The notes beneath the pieces are model-generated. The model was not told where the DNA came from. It ran no database searches and was given only the letters and a program-made list of their open reading frames with translations. This document shows positions 44,770 through 53,339 of a DNA stretch of 64,000 nucleotides, piece by piece. The stretch spans positions 124,001 through 188,000 of the forward strand of contig NZ_MVJN01000001.1 in the NCBI RefSeq assembly GCF_003265995.1, written 5' to 3'. Within the stretch, counting starts at the first letter, position 1, and each line of letters begins with the position of its first letter. The stretch is from Legionella quinlivanii. Lineage in GTDB: Bacteria > Pseudomonadota > Gammaproteobacteria > Legionellales > Legionellaceae. Both the position numbers and the translations under genes were made by a program.

Positions 44770-45458
44770 AATTGATCCTTTATTCTTTTGTTTTTCTCAT
44801 CCAGTTCAGTTTCGACACGTTGTATCAACTGCTCCACCTCATCCAGGAGATTATTACTGCGAAAACCTGACCAATAGTTAATTACATTCCAGCGCAGCAG
44901 ATAAATAACCAATGCCTCGAAATCAAAATAATGTCCCGTCTCAATTTTAGCGAGATAATTCCACACCTCATTTAAAACAAACTCTTCAACTGCCACGGTA
45001 TTATTTTTGCTGATTTCCATGCTGATTTCTGGTAACCAGGGATAGACGTTTTTTAATCCAAAATCCAAAACATCCCATTGATTATCCAGACGTTTTCGCC
45101 AGCGTCCAATCCAATATTGTTCAGGATTTTCAGGCCGGTTTTGACGCGCATTTCGCATTCGGATTGCCGCTAAAATACTGCGGAAATCGAGAAACCATCG
45201 TAGCAGGTTTTGAATTAAATCAGAGGATTGCGTATGCAGCGCCTGATATTGGACCTTGGTATCCTCTACGGATTGATCTGGGCTGTACCAACTTTTCCAC
45301 GATACATTTTCAATCGCGTAAAGCAGATTCAATTGCTCTTCAGGAAGGAGTCTAAAGCGCTTTTCCAACTGCAGTCTTGAAATCGGCAGGTTTTCAATTT
45401 TAAAATCAGCCGGCATGCGAGGCAGGCTCGTAACCAGCATATAGAATGGCGTACTCAT
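44766..45458 (-). CDS. DUF2764 protein of the V/A-type ATPase cluster (possible C-like connector)
   Basis: 230 residues beginning MSTPFYMLVTSLPRMP, the standard opening of DUF2764. The rest is helical with tryptophan-rich segments (ESVSWKSWYSPDQ-like in ENVSWKSWYSPDQS, VINYWSGFRSNN). Genes of this family sit between subunits E and A in the V-type ATPase operons of Chlamydia and Bacteroidetes, as here. No subunit C is annotated by sequence in those clusters, so DUF2764 may take its place as the central connector (inference). It overlaps the E and A genes by four bases each. Confidence 0.78.
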   Translation of the reverse strand: MSTPFYMLVTSLPRMPADFKIENLPISRLQLEKRFRLLPEEQLNLLYAIENVSWKSWYSPDQSVEDTKVQYQALHTQSSDLIQNLLRWFLDFRSILAAIRMRNARQNRPENPEQYWIGRWRKRLDNQWDVLDFGLKNVYPWLPEISMEISKNNTVAVEEFVLNEVWNYLAKIETGHYFDFEALVIYLLRWNVINYWSGFRSNNLLDEVEQLIQRVETELDEKNKRIKDQL

Positions 45459-46159
45459 TGCAGCAAGCCTTCGAGAAGTGCTCGAAATCGGGGTTGCATA
45501 TGTTTAACTAACAGACAGCTGACCGCTTCTTCACTAAGGTCTAAAACAATGTCTTCTTCAATCAGGTGAACTTTAATACCAGCAGGGTTCTTCGCATCGG
45601 GATTGATAGTGACACTCATCCCAGCCTTAAGCATCTGATGAGTAATGGATTGCACCAGTTCCTTCAGAGAATCATTCTCCAGCAGTTTGGGATTTTTACG
45701 AATTTCTTCAAAACTCAAGACTTTTTCTGGTAATTGAATATTCACTTCCTTTGCTGCAAAGCCGTGTAACTGTTCTTTGGTATCCTGGGCAATCAGAACA
45801 ATGAGTTCTCGCAAAAGCGCCTCATTATTTAGTTCCTTATGCACAATTCGCCCCACTTCCTCCGCAAAGCGATGCATCAGATTCTGCCTCAATTCCAAAC
45901 GCATATTGCGGGCAGCCAGTTGCAGTGCATCTTCGGCGGCTTTCTTTTCGCGAAGGATTTGCTGATGCGCGTCTTCTATCAGGCGCTTTGATTTTAATTG
46001 AGCTTCATTTAACAATTCACTTGCTCTTTTTTTGGCAGTATTGATTATATTATCCGCTTCTTCTTTACCCGCGTTCACCCCTTCCTGCTTCAATTGAGCG
46101 ATTAAACTTTCAATGTTCTGAGAAATAATTGAGGGCGCTTTATCTTGTTTAGCATCCAT
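45455..46159 (-). CDS. atpE: V/A-type ATPase peripheral-stalk subunit E
   Basis: 234 residues. The first 120 residues form a long charged coiled coil (KKRASELLNEAQLKSKRLIE, REKKAAEDALQLAARNMRLE) that would form the stator stalk. The globular C-terminal half binds the A/B head (HQMLKAGMSVTINPDAKNPA). AGGAG precedes the ATG at 46159 at good distance. It lies nine bases after subunit K and overlaps DUF2764 by four. No partner G/H stalk subunit gene is found. Confidence 0.82.
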   Translation of the reverse strand: MDAKQDKAPSIISQNIESLIAQLKQEGVNAGKEEADNIINTAKKRASELLNEAQLKSKRLIEDAHQQILREKKAAEDALQLAARNMRLELRQNLMHRFAEEVGRIVHKELNNEALLRELIVLIAQDTKEQLHGFAAKEVNIQLPEKVLSFEEIRKNPKLLENDSLKELVQSITHQMLKAGMSVTINPDAKNPAGIKVHLIEEDIVLDLSEEAVSCLLVKHMQPRFRALLEGLLQ

Positions 46160-46168
46160 GAATAGCTC

Positions 46169-46609
46169 CTATAATCCAGTGCTCAATACCAGAGCAAATA
46201 CGAAGATAAATACTGCAAATCCTTCGACAATGGCAGCTGGAGCAATGGATAAACCAAAAATTTCCGGCTTGTTTTTAGTGGCATTAATGGCGCTGGCGCA
46301 ACAAATACCCTGCTGAATAGCACAAAGCATAAGCGCGATACCGCTTAGGATGCCTATTCCAAATAATCCTCCCGCTATTCCGGGAGTAGGCGTTCGATTT
46401 AATGAAAACATGATCACAATCCCCATGATAGCCTGGGTTGAGGGAAGAACAGAGACGCCGATGTATTTCCCATAGCCCCCTTCCATATCGAGCATCGCGC
46501 CAATGGCAGCCTGCCCCGCTATCGCACAGCCGTAAATACTGCCAATCGTGGCTAAAGCCATTGGCGCGGTGATTCCAATCCATCCCAGCATCAACATTAA
46601 ATCATTCAT
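46169..46609 (-). CDS. atpK: V/A-type ATPase rotor-ring subunit K
   Basis: 146 residues from the ATG complementary to 46607-46609, which has GGAG just upstream and overlaps the end of subunit I by eight bases. A longer frame exists but would lie in subunit I. There are four helices in two hairpins. The ion site can be compared with Enterococcus hirae NtpK: LPSTQAIMG gives T58 and Q59, QQG gives Q99/Q100, and APAAIVEGFAVF gives the essential carboxylate E129. These match T64, Q65, Q110 and E139, which points to Na+ rather than H+ coupling (inference). Confidence 0.85.
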   Translation of the reverse strand: MNDLMLMLGWIGITAPMALATIGSIYGCAIAGQAAIGAMLDMEGGYGKYIGVSVLPSTQAIMGIVIMFSLNRTPTPGIAGGLFGIGILSGIALMLCAIQQGICCASAINATKNKPEIFGLSIAPAAIVEGFAVFIFVFALVLSTGL

Positions 46610-48395
46610 GCGATATCTCCTGCTTTTTAAACGGCTGATAGTTATATCCATCTTCTTTGACTGACCATTTGAAAAACTCAATGTAATTCAAACGAAGCCC
46701 ATGAATTACGGCGCCCATAAGACATAAAACAAAATTCAGGCATTGGCCCAGCAATAAAACCAGTCCCGCTAAAAGCCAACTTGTTTCGGCAATATGTGAT
46801 GCCATCGTATTAAAGGTTAATGCCAGAGAAGCACCTGCGAGTCCCAGCGCAAATAAGCGCAGGTAACTCAGAATATCTCCAAACAGGGAGGGGATTTCAG
46901 TTAAGGCTGTTAAGCCATGAAACCCTCTGAGAAGTAATCCCTTAACACTGTTCACCGGGGTGTTCGATGCAAAAAACAGCATCATTAACAAACTTAAAAC
47001 TAATAAACTGATACCCACGGTCACAATATTAGTATTCTGATTCATCAGCCCATAGGCCCAAATCAGAGCTGAAATGATGAATATTATGATGCCGATGGCC
47101 TTGACCCGCTCGCAAAAGTCGCTGCTAAACCAGGCACGCATGCCGCTGGCTATGCAAATATGAAGGCAGCCAATCACAATCACCAACGTCATCATCGATT
47201 TAAAATTCTGGATGTTAATCACTTTGAATTGGGCTAATAAACTTCCCGTTTTAGGTTCCAGGCCCCAATAACTGCCAAGCAGCATTCCATAGATGATAGA
47301 AAATGCGCTCAGTGTGACGAGCAAAGGTCTGAGCCAGGTTAACGACTCGCGTTTCCCCAAAGGTTTCCAGCTCAACACAGTGATGACAGCCAGAATGATT
47401 CCATAACCCGCATCCGCTAAAATCATAGCGAAAAAAACAGAAAAGGAGAAAAACACCATGATGGAGGGATCAAGGGCACGATAACCCGGCGTTTGATAAA
47501 AATTAACCAGCTTTTGACCGCCCTCCAGTAATGGCGGACTCTGCAAGAGTGTCGGAGGCATTTCATCAGCAGAGGGCTCTTCGATAGCCAGACCCAATTC
47601 CTGTTGCCTACAGAATTCTTCGAGAGCAGGCACTTTCGATTGAGGTACCCATCCCTGCAGAAAAAAGAATTTTTTATTGTCATCGATTTGATTGAGAGCC
47701 TGATTAAACTGGCTGCGATCGGCAAATGCCGCAATCTCTCGCGATAATAAAAAACGATAACGAGTCAGATTGCGGCGTTCATCAATCAAATCATCGATTT
47801 GTTCATTCACATCTTCCAACTGGTTTTGCAAGACCTCAAGCCCAATAGCTCCTGTATGACTGCGCAGTGAACAGAAAGCCTCTCCCTGAGGTTCTTCCCG
47901 AGCCAATAAAACAAGAAATATATAGCGATTGTCGCGATACACTTCCTGAACAATTTTATCTTTTGGGATTAAAGCCGCCTCTTTATAAGTCAGTTTATAA
48001 AACCATAATTTAATCCCACCTAGCTGTGACTCGTCCGGTAAGTGAAAATTACCCCATTTCGATAATTCATGGATACGATCGCTCAAGCGATCACGCTGAT
48101 CAATCAACTCCTTCATGTGTTTCTGATTTGCCAAAATGGACTGTACAATTTCATCTGGATTGAATTGTCTCCACTGTAAACGCTGACGGCCCTGTTCCGG
48201 ACAATCCTTGAGATAGCGAAGTGCGGTGTTGAATTGGTCCAGCAGGCTGGTTGAAGGACTGGTTAAAGCGCTGTTATCCTTTGTTTTGACTGAAATTAAG
48301 TGAATACAACCCAGGGTCTGTAATTGATCAACTAAAGCATTTTTATTGCGGCTGCTTCCAAAAATGGATAATTTCTTAAAGGTGACAATGCTCAT
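46602..48395 (-). CDS. atpI: V/A-type ATPase membrane subunit I (a-like)
   Basis: 597 residues, near the length of bacterial I subunits. The N-terminal half is soluble and coiled coil (MSIVTFKKLSIFGSSRNK, LKDCPEQGRQRLQWRQF). The C-terminal half has about seven helices, including YRALDPSIMVFFSFSVFFAM with MILADAGYG, and DILSYLRLFALGLAGASLA, which contains the arginine that faces the K-ring carboxylate. It overlaps subunit D by four bases upstream and K by eight downstream. GGGAG precedes the ATG. It forms the ion half-channels and anchors the stalk. Confidence 0.88.
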   Translation of the reverse strand: MSIVTFKKLSIFGSSRNKNALVDQLQTLGCIHLISVKTKDNSALTSPSTSLLDQFNTALRYLKDCPEQGRQRLQWRQFNPDEIVQSILANQKHMKELIDQRDRLSDRIHELSKWGNFHLPDESQLGGIKLWFYKLTYKEAALIPKDKIVQEVYRDNRYIFLVLLAREEPQGEAFCSLRSHTGAIGLEVLQNQLEDVNEQIDDLIDERRNLTRYRFLLSREIAAFADRSQFNQALNQIDDNKKFFFLQGWVPQSKVPALEEFCRQQELGLAIEEPSADEMPPTLLQSPPLLEGGQKLVNFYQTPGYRALDPSIMVFFSFSVFFAMILADAGYGIILAVITVLSWKPLGKRESLTWLRPLLVTLSAFSIIYGMLLGSYWGLEPKTGSLLAQFKVINIQNFKSMMTLVIVIGCLHICIASGMRAWFSSDFCERVKAIGIIIFIISALIWAYGLMNQNTNIVTVGISLLVLSLLMMLFFASNTPVNSVKGLLLRGFHGLTALTEIPSLFGDILSYLRLFALGLAGASLALTFNTMASHIAETSWLLAGLVLLLGQCLNFVLCLMGAVIHGLRLNYIEFFKWSVKEDGYNYQPFKKQEISHE

Positions 48396-48988
48396 AGCAT
48401 CTCCCTTTTCCTCTTGGCAATTTTTGAGCTGACCACTGCTGCTCGCTCATTATCGGCCAGGAAAATCTGGATCAGCCGAATTTGTTTTAAGGCATCAGGA
48501 ATGAGTACCTTTTCAAACAGATTTTTTCGCTGAGTAACCGTTTTGATGGCTTTGGCCAGAATCTCTTGCTGCAATAGCAAGGTTCTCATTTGCAAACGAA
48601 TGCTGACAAGCTCAGAGATAGCTTGAATCGCCGCTTCAAACCAGTGAGGCGTATTGAGCCAGGCATAATCATCGACAGTATATTTAACCGATTTAAAAAC
48701 CGGCATATTTACCCCGGCAATATTTTCCTCGGCGATATCCACGGCATCCACATGAATCATTTGCCTAATCTCAGTGATCATTCCCGAGACCATCGGCAAA
48801 TTATTTTTTATATGTTCTTTTAAATGAACTTCTGTTTCTTTCAATTGTTTGATGTTTTCGTCAATATGCACACGAACTGAAAGCAGTTTTTTTCTTTTTA
48901 ATTCCAGAGAAGGTAGATAGCGCTGATAGTTCTTCAGATTTTTTCGCTGCAGGCTCAAGGCGCTTTTATTCAGTTTGACTTGCGTCAT
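48392..48988 (-). CDS. atpD: V/A-type ATPase central-shaft subunit D
   Basis: 198 residues from the ATG complementary to 48986-48988 (MTQVKLNKSALSLQRKNL), chosen for the strong GGAGAAGGA upstream. A 13-codon longer frame would skip this site. It is almost entirely two long helices, as expected for the rotating shaft, with the family start LNKSALSLQRKNLKNYQRYL and C-terminal EKVLIPDALKQIRLIQIFL. It overlaps the B gene by 23 bases and I by four. The usual shaft partner, subunit F, has no gene in the cluster. Confidence 0.86.
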   Translation of the reverse strand: MTQVKLNKSALSLQRKNLKNYQRYLPSLELKRKKLLSVRVHIDENIKQLKETEVHLKEHIKNNLPMVSGMITEIRQMIHVDAVDIAEENIAGVNMPVFKSVKYTVDDYAWLNTPHWFEAAIQAISELVSIRLQMRTLLLQQEILAKAIKTVTQRKNLFEKVLIPDALKQIRLIQIFLADNERAAVVSSKIAKRKREML

Positions 48989-50336
48989 TTCCTTCTCCTG
49001 GCACTTGAACTTTGAAGTATTTGGCAATTAACTCCTGCTTAATTAATAATTCGTTTCCATGAAAGCACTCGCCTAAAGTTTTCCAAGATAAATCAAGCGC
49101 TTTTTCCAAAGGAAGAGACACTTTAATATCCATAAAGCGCTCGCGAAACAGGCGGCCAAACTTCAATAGACGCTCATCGTATTCGGTGATTTCAAACGCC
49201 ATTGCCTGCTTTTGCTCCGCTTCGCAGGCTGCAGAGAAAAATCGGATCATGGCATTCATGATTTGTCCGTGATCATCACGGGTTTGTTTGCCGATAACAT
49301 GCTGTTTTAATCGCGATAAGGAGCCAAAGGGATCAATTGATCCCGCATGTAAATAGAGCTGTCCTTCGGTGATATAACCTGTGTTATCAGGAACAGGATG
49401 TGTGAGATCATTTCCAGGCATGGTAGTGACAGAAAGAATGGTGACCGAGCCAGCCCCCTGAAAGTCACAGGCTTTTTCATAGCGTCTCGCTAACTGAGAG
49501 TATAAGTCGCCCATATAGCCGCGGTTTGAAGGAATACGCTCCATTGCAATACCGACTTCTTTCAGGGCATCCGCGAAGGCAGTCATGTCGGTAAGCAGCA
49601 CCAGAACCCGCTTCCCTTCCTCCACTGCCATTTTCTCAGCCACTGCCAGCGCCATATCAGGAACCAGCAAACGCTCAAGGATTGGATCGGATGCTTGATT
49701 AACAAACATAACGGTGCGCGCTATTGAGCCATGATCCTCAAATGTTTTACGAAAAGCATAATAATCATCAAACAATAATCCCATTCCACCAAAGATGATT
49801 ATATCGGCATCGGCCTGAGTCGCAATTTTAGCCAGCAATTCATTGTAAGGTTCCCCGGCAATGGAAAATATCGGAATTTTTTGACTTTCTACCAGACAAT
49901 TGAACAGATCAATCATGGGAATATTGGTGCGGATCATTTTGGATGCCAGAACCCGACGGGTAGGATTTACAGTAGAGGTACGTATTGGAGTAGTATCTTC
50001 TTGCTCCAGCGTGGGGCCACCATCAATGGGCTTGCCAACCCCGTTAAATACTCGCCCCAGAATATTGGGAGAATAACTGACTCTCATCGGATGGCCCAGC
50101 AAACTGACCGAAGAATCTGTAGATAAGCCCTTGGTGCTTCCGAATACCTGTAAACTTGCAATTTCTTTCTGAAGATTAATGATCTGTGCTAAAAGCGTTG
50201 CGCCCTCAGACGTATGAATGAGCGCCAAATCATCCAGTCTCGGTCTTGAAACCACATGATTTTCAACCTGTGGAATAGAAATCTTGAGGATATCGCCAGT
50301 GATTTCCCTTATATTCTTATAATGTATGATACCCAT
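48966..50336 (-). CDS. atpB: V/A-type ATPase regulatory subunit B
   Basis: 456 residues if started at the second ATG (complement of 50334-50336), which stands six bases after AAGAGAG; an ATG two codons earlier would abut that site. Family features: SYSPNILGRVFNGVGKPIDGG, TNIPMIDLFNCLVESQKIPI, and the degenerate P-loop FSIAGEPYNELLAK, showing a non-catalytic nucleotide subunit. VTILSVTTMPGNDLTHPVPD is also typical. First ATPase gene of the cluster, only 24 bases after the PHB depolymerase gene, so the two probably share a transcript. Confidence 0.9.
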   Translation of the reverse strand: MGIIHYKNIREITGDILKISIPQVENHVVSRPRLDDLALIHTSEGATLLAQIINLQKEIASLQVFGSTKGLSTDSSVSLLGHPMRVSYSPNILGRVFNGVGKPIDGGPTLEQEDTTPIRTSTVNPTRRVLASKMIRTNIPMIDLFNCLVESQKIPIFSIAGEPYNELLAKIATQADADIIIFGGMGLLFDDYYAFRKTFEDHGSIARTVMFVNQASDPILERLLVPDMALAVAEKMAVEEGKRVLVLLTDMTAFADALKEVGIAMERIPSNRGYMGDLYSQLARRYEKACDFQGAGSVTILSVTTMPGNDLTHPVPDNTGYITEGQLYLHAGSIDPFGSLSRLKQHVIGKQTRDDHGQIMNAMIRFFSAACEAEQKQAMAFEITEYDERLLKFGRLFRERFMDIKVSLPLEKALDLSWKTLGECFHGNELLIKQELIAKYFKVQVPGEGNDASQTE

Positions 50337-50360
50337 GCTCATCTCTCTTGATATGTTCCG

Positions 50361-51704
50361 TTACTTTCCTTTTTTTGTATCCGAAACAGTGCAACAATGG
50401 GAACTTAAAAAATTCTGTATTCTGGGAATAATCGTATTGCGAAATTTACTGCCATTGAAGAGGCCGTAATGGCCAACCTTGGGTGCCAGATAATACTGTT
50501 TCATCGAATCAGGAAGATTTTTGCATAAGCTGATTACCGATTTGGTCTGGCCAAGGCCGGTGATATCATCATTCTCCCCTTCGATGACCAATATGGATGT
50601 CTTTGTTATATCCTGTAATCGAATGTCTTTCCCTCTTGATTTGTATCGACCTCTGGCAAGCAGATGCTCCTGAAAAACGGTATGAATCGTTTGCATGTAA
50701 AATTCTGCAGTCAAATCCATAGTCGAGAAATACTCAAGATAAAACTGGATTGTTTTAAGCGCTTTATCTTTCTGATTTGTTCCATAATCATGAACAGCCG
50801 ATAAAAGCGATTCGATATGGCGTTGCATATTCATGCTCATAAAACCGGAAAGCTGCATGAATCCAGGGTAAACGAGCCGCATTGCGCCCGGAAAATGCCC
50901 GGGGACCATGGAAATCACATTTTGCTGAAACCAGTCATCCCCTCTTGAAACTGCCAGACGGTTCACTGCCGTGGGCGATTGGTTCGTGTCGATGGGTCCA
51001 CCCAATAAAATCGCACAATGAGGCAGATGCGGATCATTATCGGTGGACATTAAAGCCAATGCGGCCAAAACAGGTACTGTCGGTTGGCAGACCGCCATCA
51101 CAGAAAGATCAGGGCCTAATTGTCTGAAATAGGAAATGACGTAGTCAATGAAATCATTCAAGTCAAAAGCACCCTCTTTCAGCGGCACATCGCGTGCATT
51201 TTTCCAATCGGTGATATAGACGTCATAGAATGGCAGCAAGGCTTTGACCGTGTCTCTGAGTAACGTGGCATAATGACCCGACATGGGTGCCACCAGCAGC
51301 ATCTTTGGCTGCGTTTCCCCTATGTTTCGTTTTTTAAAGTGAAGCAGATTGCAAAAGCTTTTATCATCCACAATCTCTTCAAACACATCAAAATAATTAT
51401 CGCCTATCTGAACTTCTTTGATGTCAAATTTAGGCTTTTCATAGATATTGGTGACCATGTGGTATACATAAAAATAACCGGCTAATTCCCGGTAGTTTTT
51501 AACAGCCCCCTGAGTGAACTGGCTGATTGCATCAGTCTGCATTTCTGATAAATAGGGAAGTGTCACCGGCAAATCCAGTGAGTTTGCAATTCTTTGACAG
51601 CGTTTGGACAGGGTCAGACTGTAATCGGACAGTGGTTGAATAAAACGCATCAGCCAATCATAGCTATTATACAAAGAACGGTTATCGAGTGGATTGAACA
51701 ACAT
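50361..51704 (-). CDS. phaZ: Intracellular polyhydroxybutyrate depolymerase (PhaZ1 type)
   Basis: 447 residues. The catalytic triad typical of intracellular poly(3-hydroxyalkanoate) depolymerases is visible: Cys in SVMAVCQPTVPVLAAL (C206) in place of the usual lipase serine, Asp in EGENDDITGLGQT, and His in KVGHYGLFNG. Also WKNARDVPLKEGAFDLNDF. It mobilises storage granules of PHB, known in Legionella, to 3-hydroxybutyrate. AAAAGGA precedes the ATG. A 66-base gap separates it from the upstream EAL gene, and the V-ATPase B gene begins 24 bases after its stop, suggesting cotranscription with the ATPase. Confidence 0.87.
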   Translation of the reverse strand: MLFNPLDNRSLYNSYDWLMRFIQPLSDYSLTLSKRCQRIANSLDLPVTLPYLSEMQTDAISQFTQGAVKNYRELAGYFYVYHMVTNIYEKPKFDIKEVQIGDNYFDVFEEIVDDKSFCNLLHFKKRNIGETQPKMLLVAPMSGHYATLLRDTVKALLPFYDVYITDWKNARDVPLKEGAFDLNDFIDYVISYFRQLGPDLSVMAVCQPTVPVLAALALMSTDNDPHLPHCAILLGGPIDTNQSPTAVNRLAVSRGDDWFQQNVISMVPGHFPGAMRLVYPGFMQLSGFMSMNMQRHIESLLSAVHDYGTNQKDKALKTIQFYLEYFSTMDLTAEFYMQTIHTVFQEHLLARGRYKSRGKDIRLQDITKTSILVIEGENDDITGLGQTKSVISLCKNLPDSMKQYYLAPKVGHYGLFNGSKFRNTIIPRIQNFLSSHCCTVSDTKKGK

Positions 51705-51770
51705 GGGAAGAATTCCTTTTAACGTGTAACTGCTTCCTTATGTATGCTTAGTATAGTTGATAAAAAGCAA

Positions 51771-53324
51771 CTAGACCTTTTTATTTTTTTCTTTATAAAA
51801 TGCTATAAAATCATCGACGTTAAGTGCTTTGGAGTAGAACCATCCCTGCCCGTATTCGACCTCTTTTGAATCCAGATATTCAGCCTGCTCAACCAGCTCT
51901 ATCCCTTCCGCCAGAATTTTGAGATTTAAAGTTTTTGCCATATCAATAATATGAGGGGTAACACCACTTGTCACAGACTCTGTGCGTACACTGCCTATGA
52001 AGGATTTATCAATTTTCAAAATATCCAACTCCAGATTTTGCAGGTAGGAGAGACTTGAATACCCCGTTCCGAAATCATCAATAGCCACCACATAGCCCAG
52101 ACCTCTGGCGTTTTGAATCATTTCTTTTGCAAAAGCCAATTCAACAAAAGCACGCTCGGTAATCTCTAACCAGATCTGACGGTTTAAAATAAAGGTATTA
52201 GCAAGTTTAGCCTCGAGGATTTTAAGAATCTGCCCTTTTTTTATGTCGGCCGCACTTAGATTAATTGAGATATGCAAGTCTCGATCAACTGATAGTACCT
52301 TGCCCAAATCCGCGATCATCAGGTCAATCACCTGCTCTGTGATCTGCGTGATTAAGCCCTCATTTTCCGCAATCGGTATGAACAACTCAGGAGATATCTC
52401 CTTGCCGCTAGGGCGAGGCCAGCGGATTAAAGCTTCAGCGCCAACGCATTGGCCTGTTTTCAAGGCTACAATAGGCTGGTAAAGCAGGTAGAGTTTTTTA
52501 TTTTTTATTGCTGAGGCAAGTTCGCCGGCAATTGAAAGGCGATGCTGTGAAAAATAAATAACCAAACCAATAATAAATGCGGAGATTGCAATAGCTAATG
52601 GCAATAACAAGCCCAGTTCATTTCTCAACTCATTGTATAATACTTCTCGTGACTCTATTGCTGTGGCAACAAAACCTTCATCACTCGAGGTATAGGCGAT
52701 AATTTTATCATCGACTTGCTGATGATCCTGCGAAAACTGTTTTACCAGATTCATATCTGGCTGATTACGCTCTGCAATTAACACGCCTTTTTGGGTGGTC
52801 AGGGCGATTTGTATTGAATGGTCAACGAGAATATCAAGAAAACGAAGAGGGTCTACCAGAATATAGTAATTTCCATATTGAAACGCAATTAATAACTTGT
52901 TATTTCTCACCGTCGATTTTATGTTGAAAGAAGCACCAAATCCTCTTGCTGTAATCAGATCCGGTGCATACTGGGAAACAGGAGTGTTAAGAGCACCCCA
53001 AATTGAACATTTTAACAAGCCATTCTCAAAAAAACCGATTTCCTCTACTACCGGATTATCGACCGTCATTTTTCGCATGACGTTTACATGCTCAGGAGAG
53101 CAAACGGGCTGAATTTTCAGCCTGTTCAGCTCATATAAAGTTTCCCTGGCCAGGCCTGCTGTATGGCTGGCACGCTTAACGATTTCATCGGTAATGTTTG
53201 ACAGATGTTTTTGTTCAGCTTGAATGGCGCGCTCAACTGATAAATATAAAACAATGAGGATAGGGATTACTGCCCCGACGATTGCTAATAAGCTTGCAAC
53301 AATAATCAGTTTTGCACGTTCCAA
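51771..53324 (-). CDS. Membrane-bound CSS-motif sensor with EAL cyclic-di-GMP phosphodiesterase domain
   Basis: 517 residues, starting at a TTG with AAGGA seven bases upstream. A first helix (about 7-29) and a second (about 235-258) bound a periplasmic sensor of the CSS-motif family, with cysteines C75 (PVCSPEH) and C106 (KCSIWG). The cytosolic EAL domain has all main catalytic motifs: AEALIRW, HISINLSAAD, WLEITERAF, IDDFGTGYSSLSYL, LDILKIDKSFI, AEGIELVEQ. It is predicted to be an active phosphodiesterase. In the PdeC group, the redox state of the two cysteines controls activity; that it applies here is inference. It lies 15 bases after the RND pump gene and may be cotranscribed. Confidence 0.88.
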   Translation of the reverse strand: MERAKLIIVASLLAIVGAVIPILIVLYLSVERAIQAEQKHLSNITDEIVKRASHTAGLARETLYELNRLKIQPVCSPEHVNVMRKMTVDNPVVEEIGFFENGLLKCSIWGALNTPVSQYAPDLITARGFGASFNIKSTVRNNKLLIAFQYGNYYILVDPLRFLDILVDHSIQIALTTQKGVLIAERNQPDMNLVKQFSQDHQQVDDKIIAYTSSDEGFVATAIESREVLYNELRNELGLLLPLAIAISAFIIGLVIYFSQHRLSIAGELASAIKNKKLYLLYQPIVALKTGQCVGAEALIRWPRPSGKEISPELFIPIAENEGLITQITEQVIDLMIADLGKVLSVDRDLHISINLSAADIKKGQILKILEAKLANTFILNRQIWLEITERAFVELAFAKEMIQNARGLGYVVAIDDFGTGYSSLSYLQNLELDILKIDKSFIGSVRTESVTSGVTPHIIDMAKTLNLKILAEGIELVEQAEYLDSKEVEYGQGWFYSKALNVDDFIAFYKEKNKKV

Positions 53325-53339
53325 GGAGTATCCTTATCT

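Noticed and set aside
46284-46583. 99-codon minus-strand frame inside subunit K
   Set aside because: It is a different frame over the conserved rotor-ring sequence, with no family resemblance.
51754-51773. Inverted repeat TAGTTG / CAACTA after the EAL gene, considered as a terminator or operator
   Set aside because: The stem is six bases, overlaps the stop codon and lacks a T-run. It could be a chance structure.
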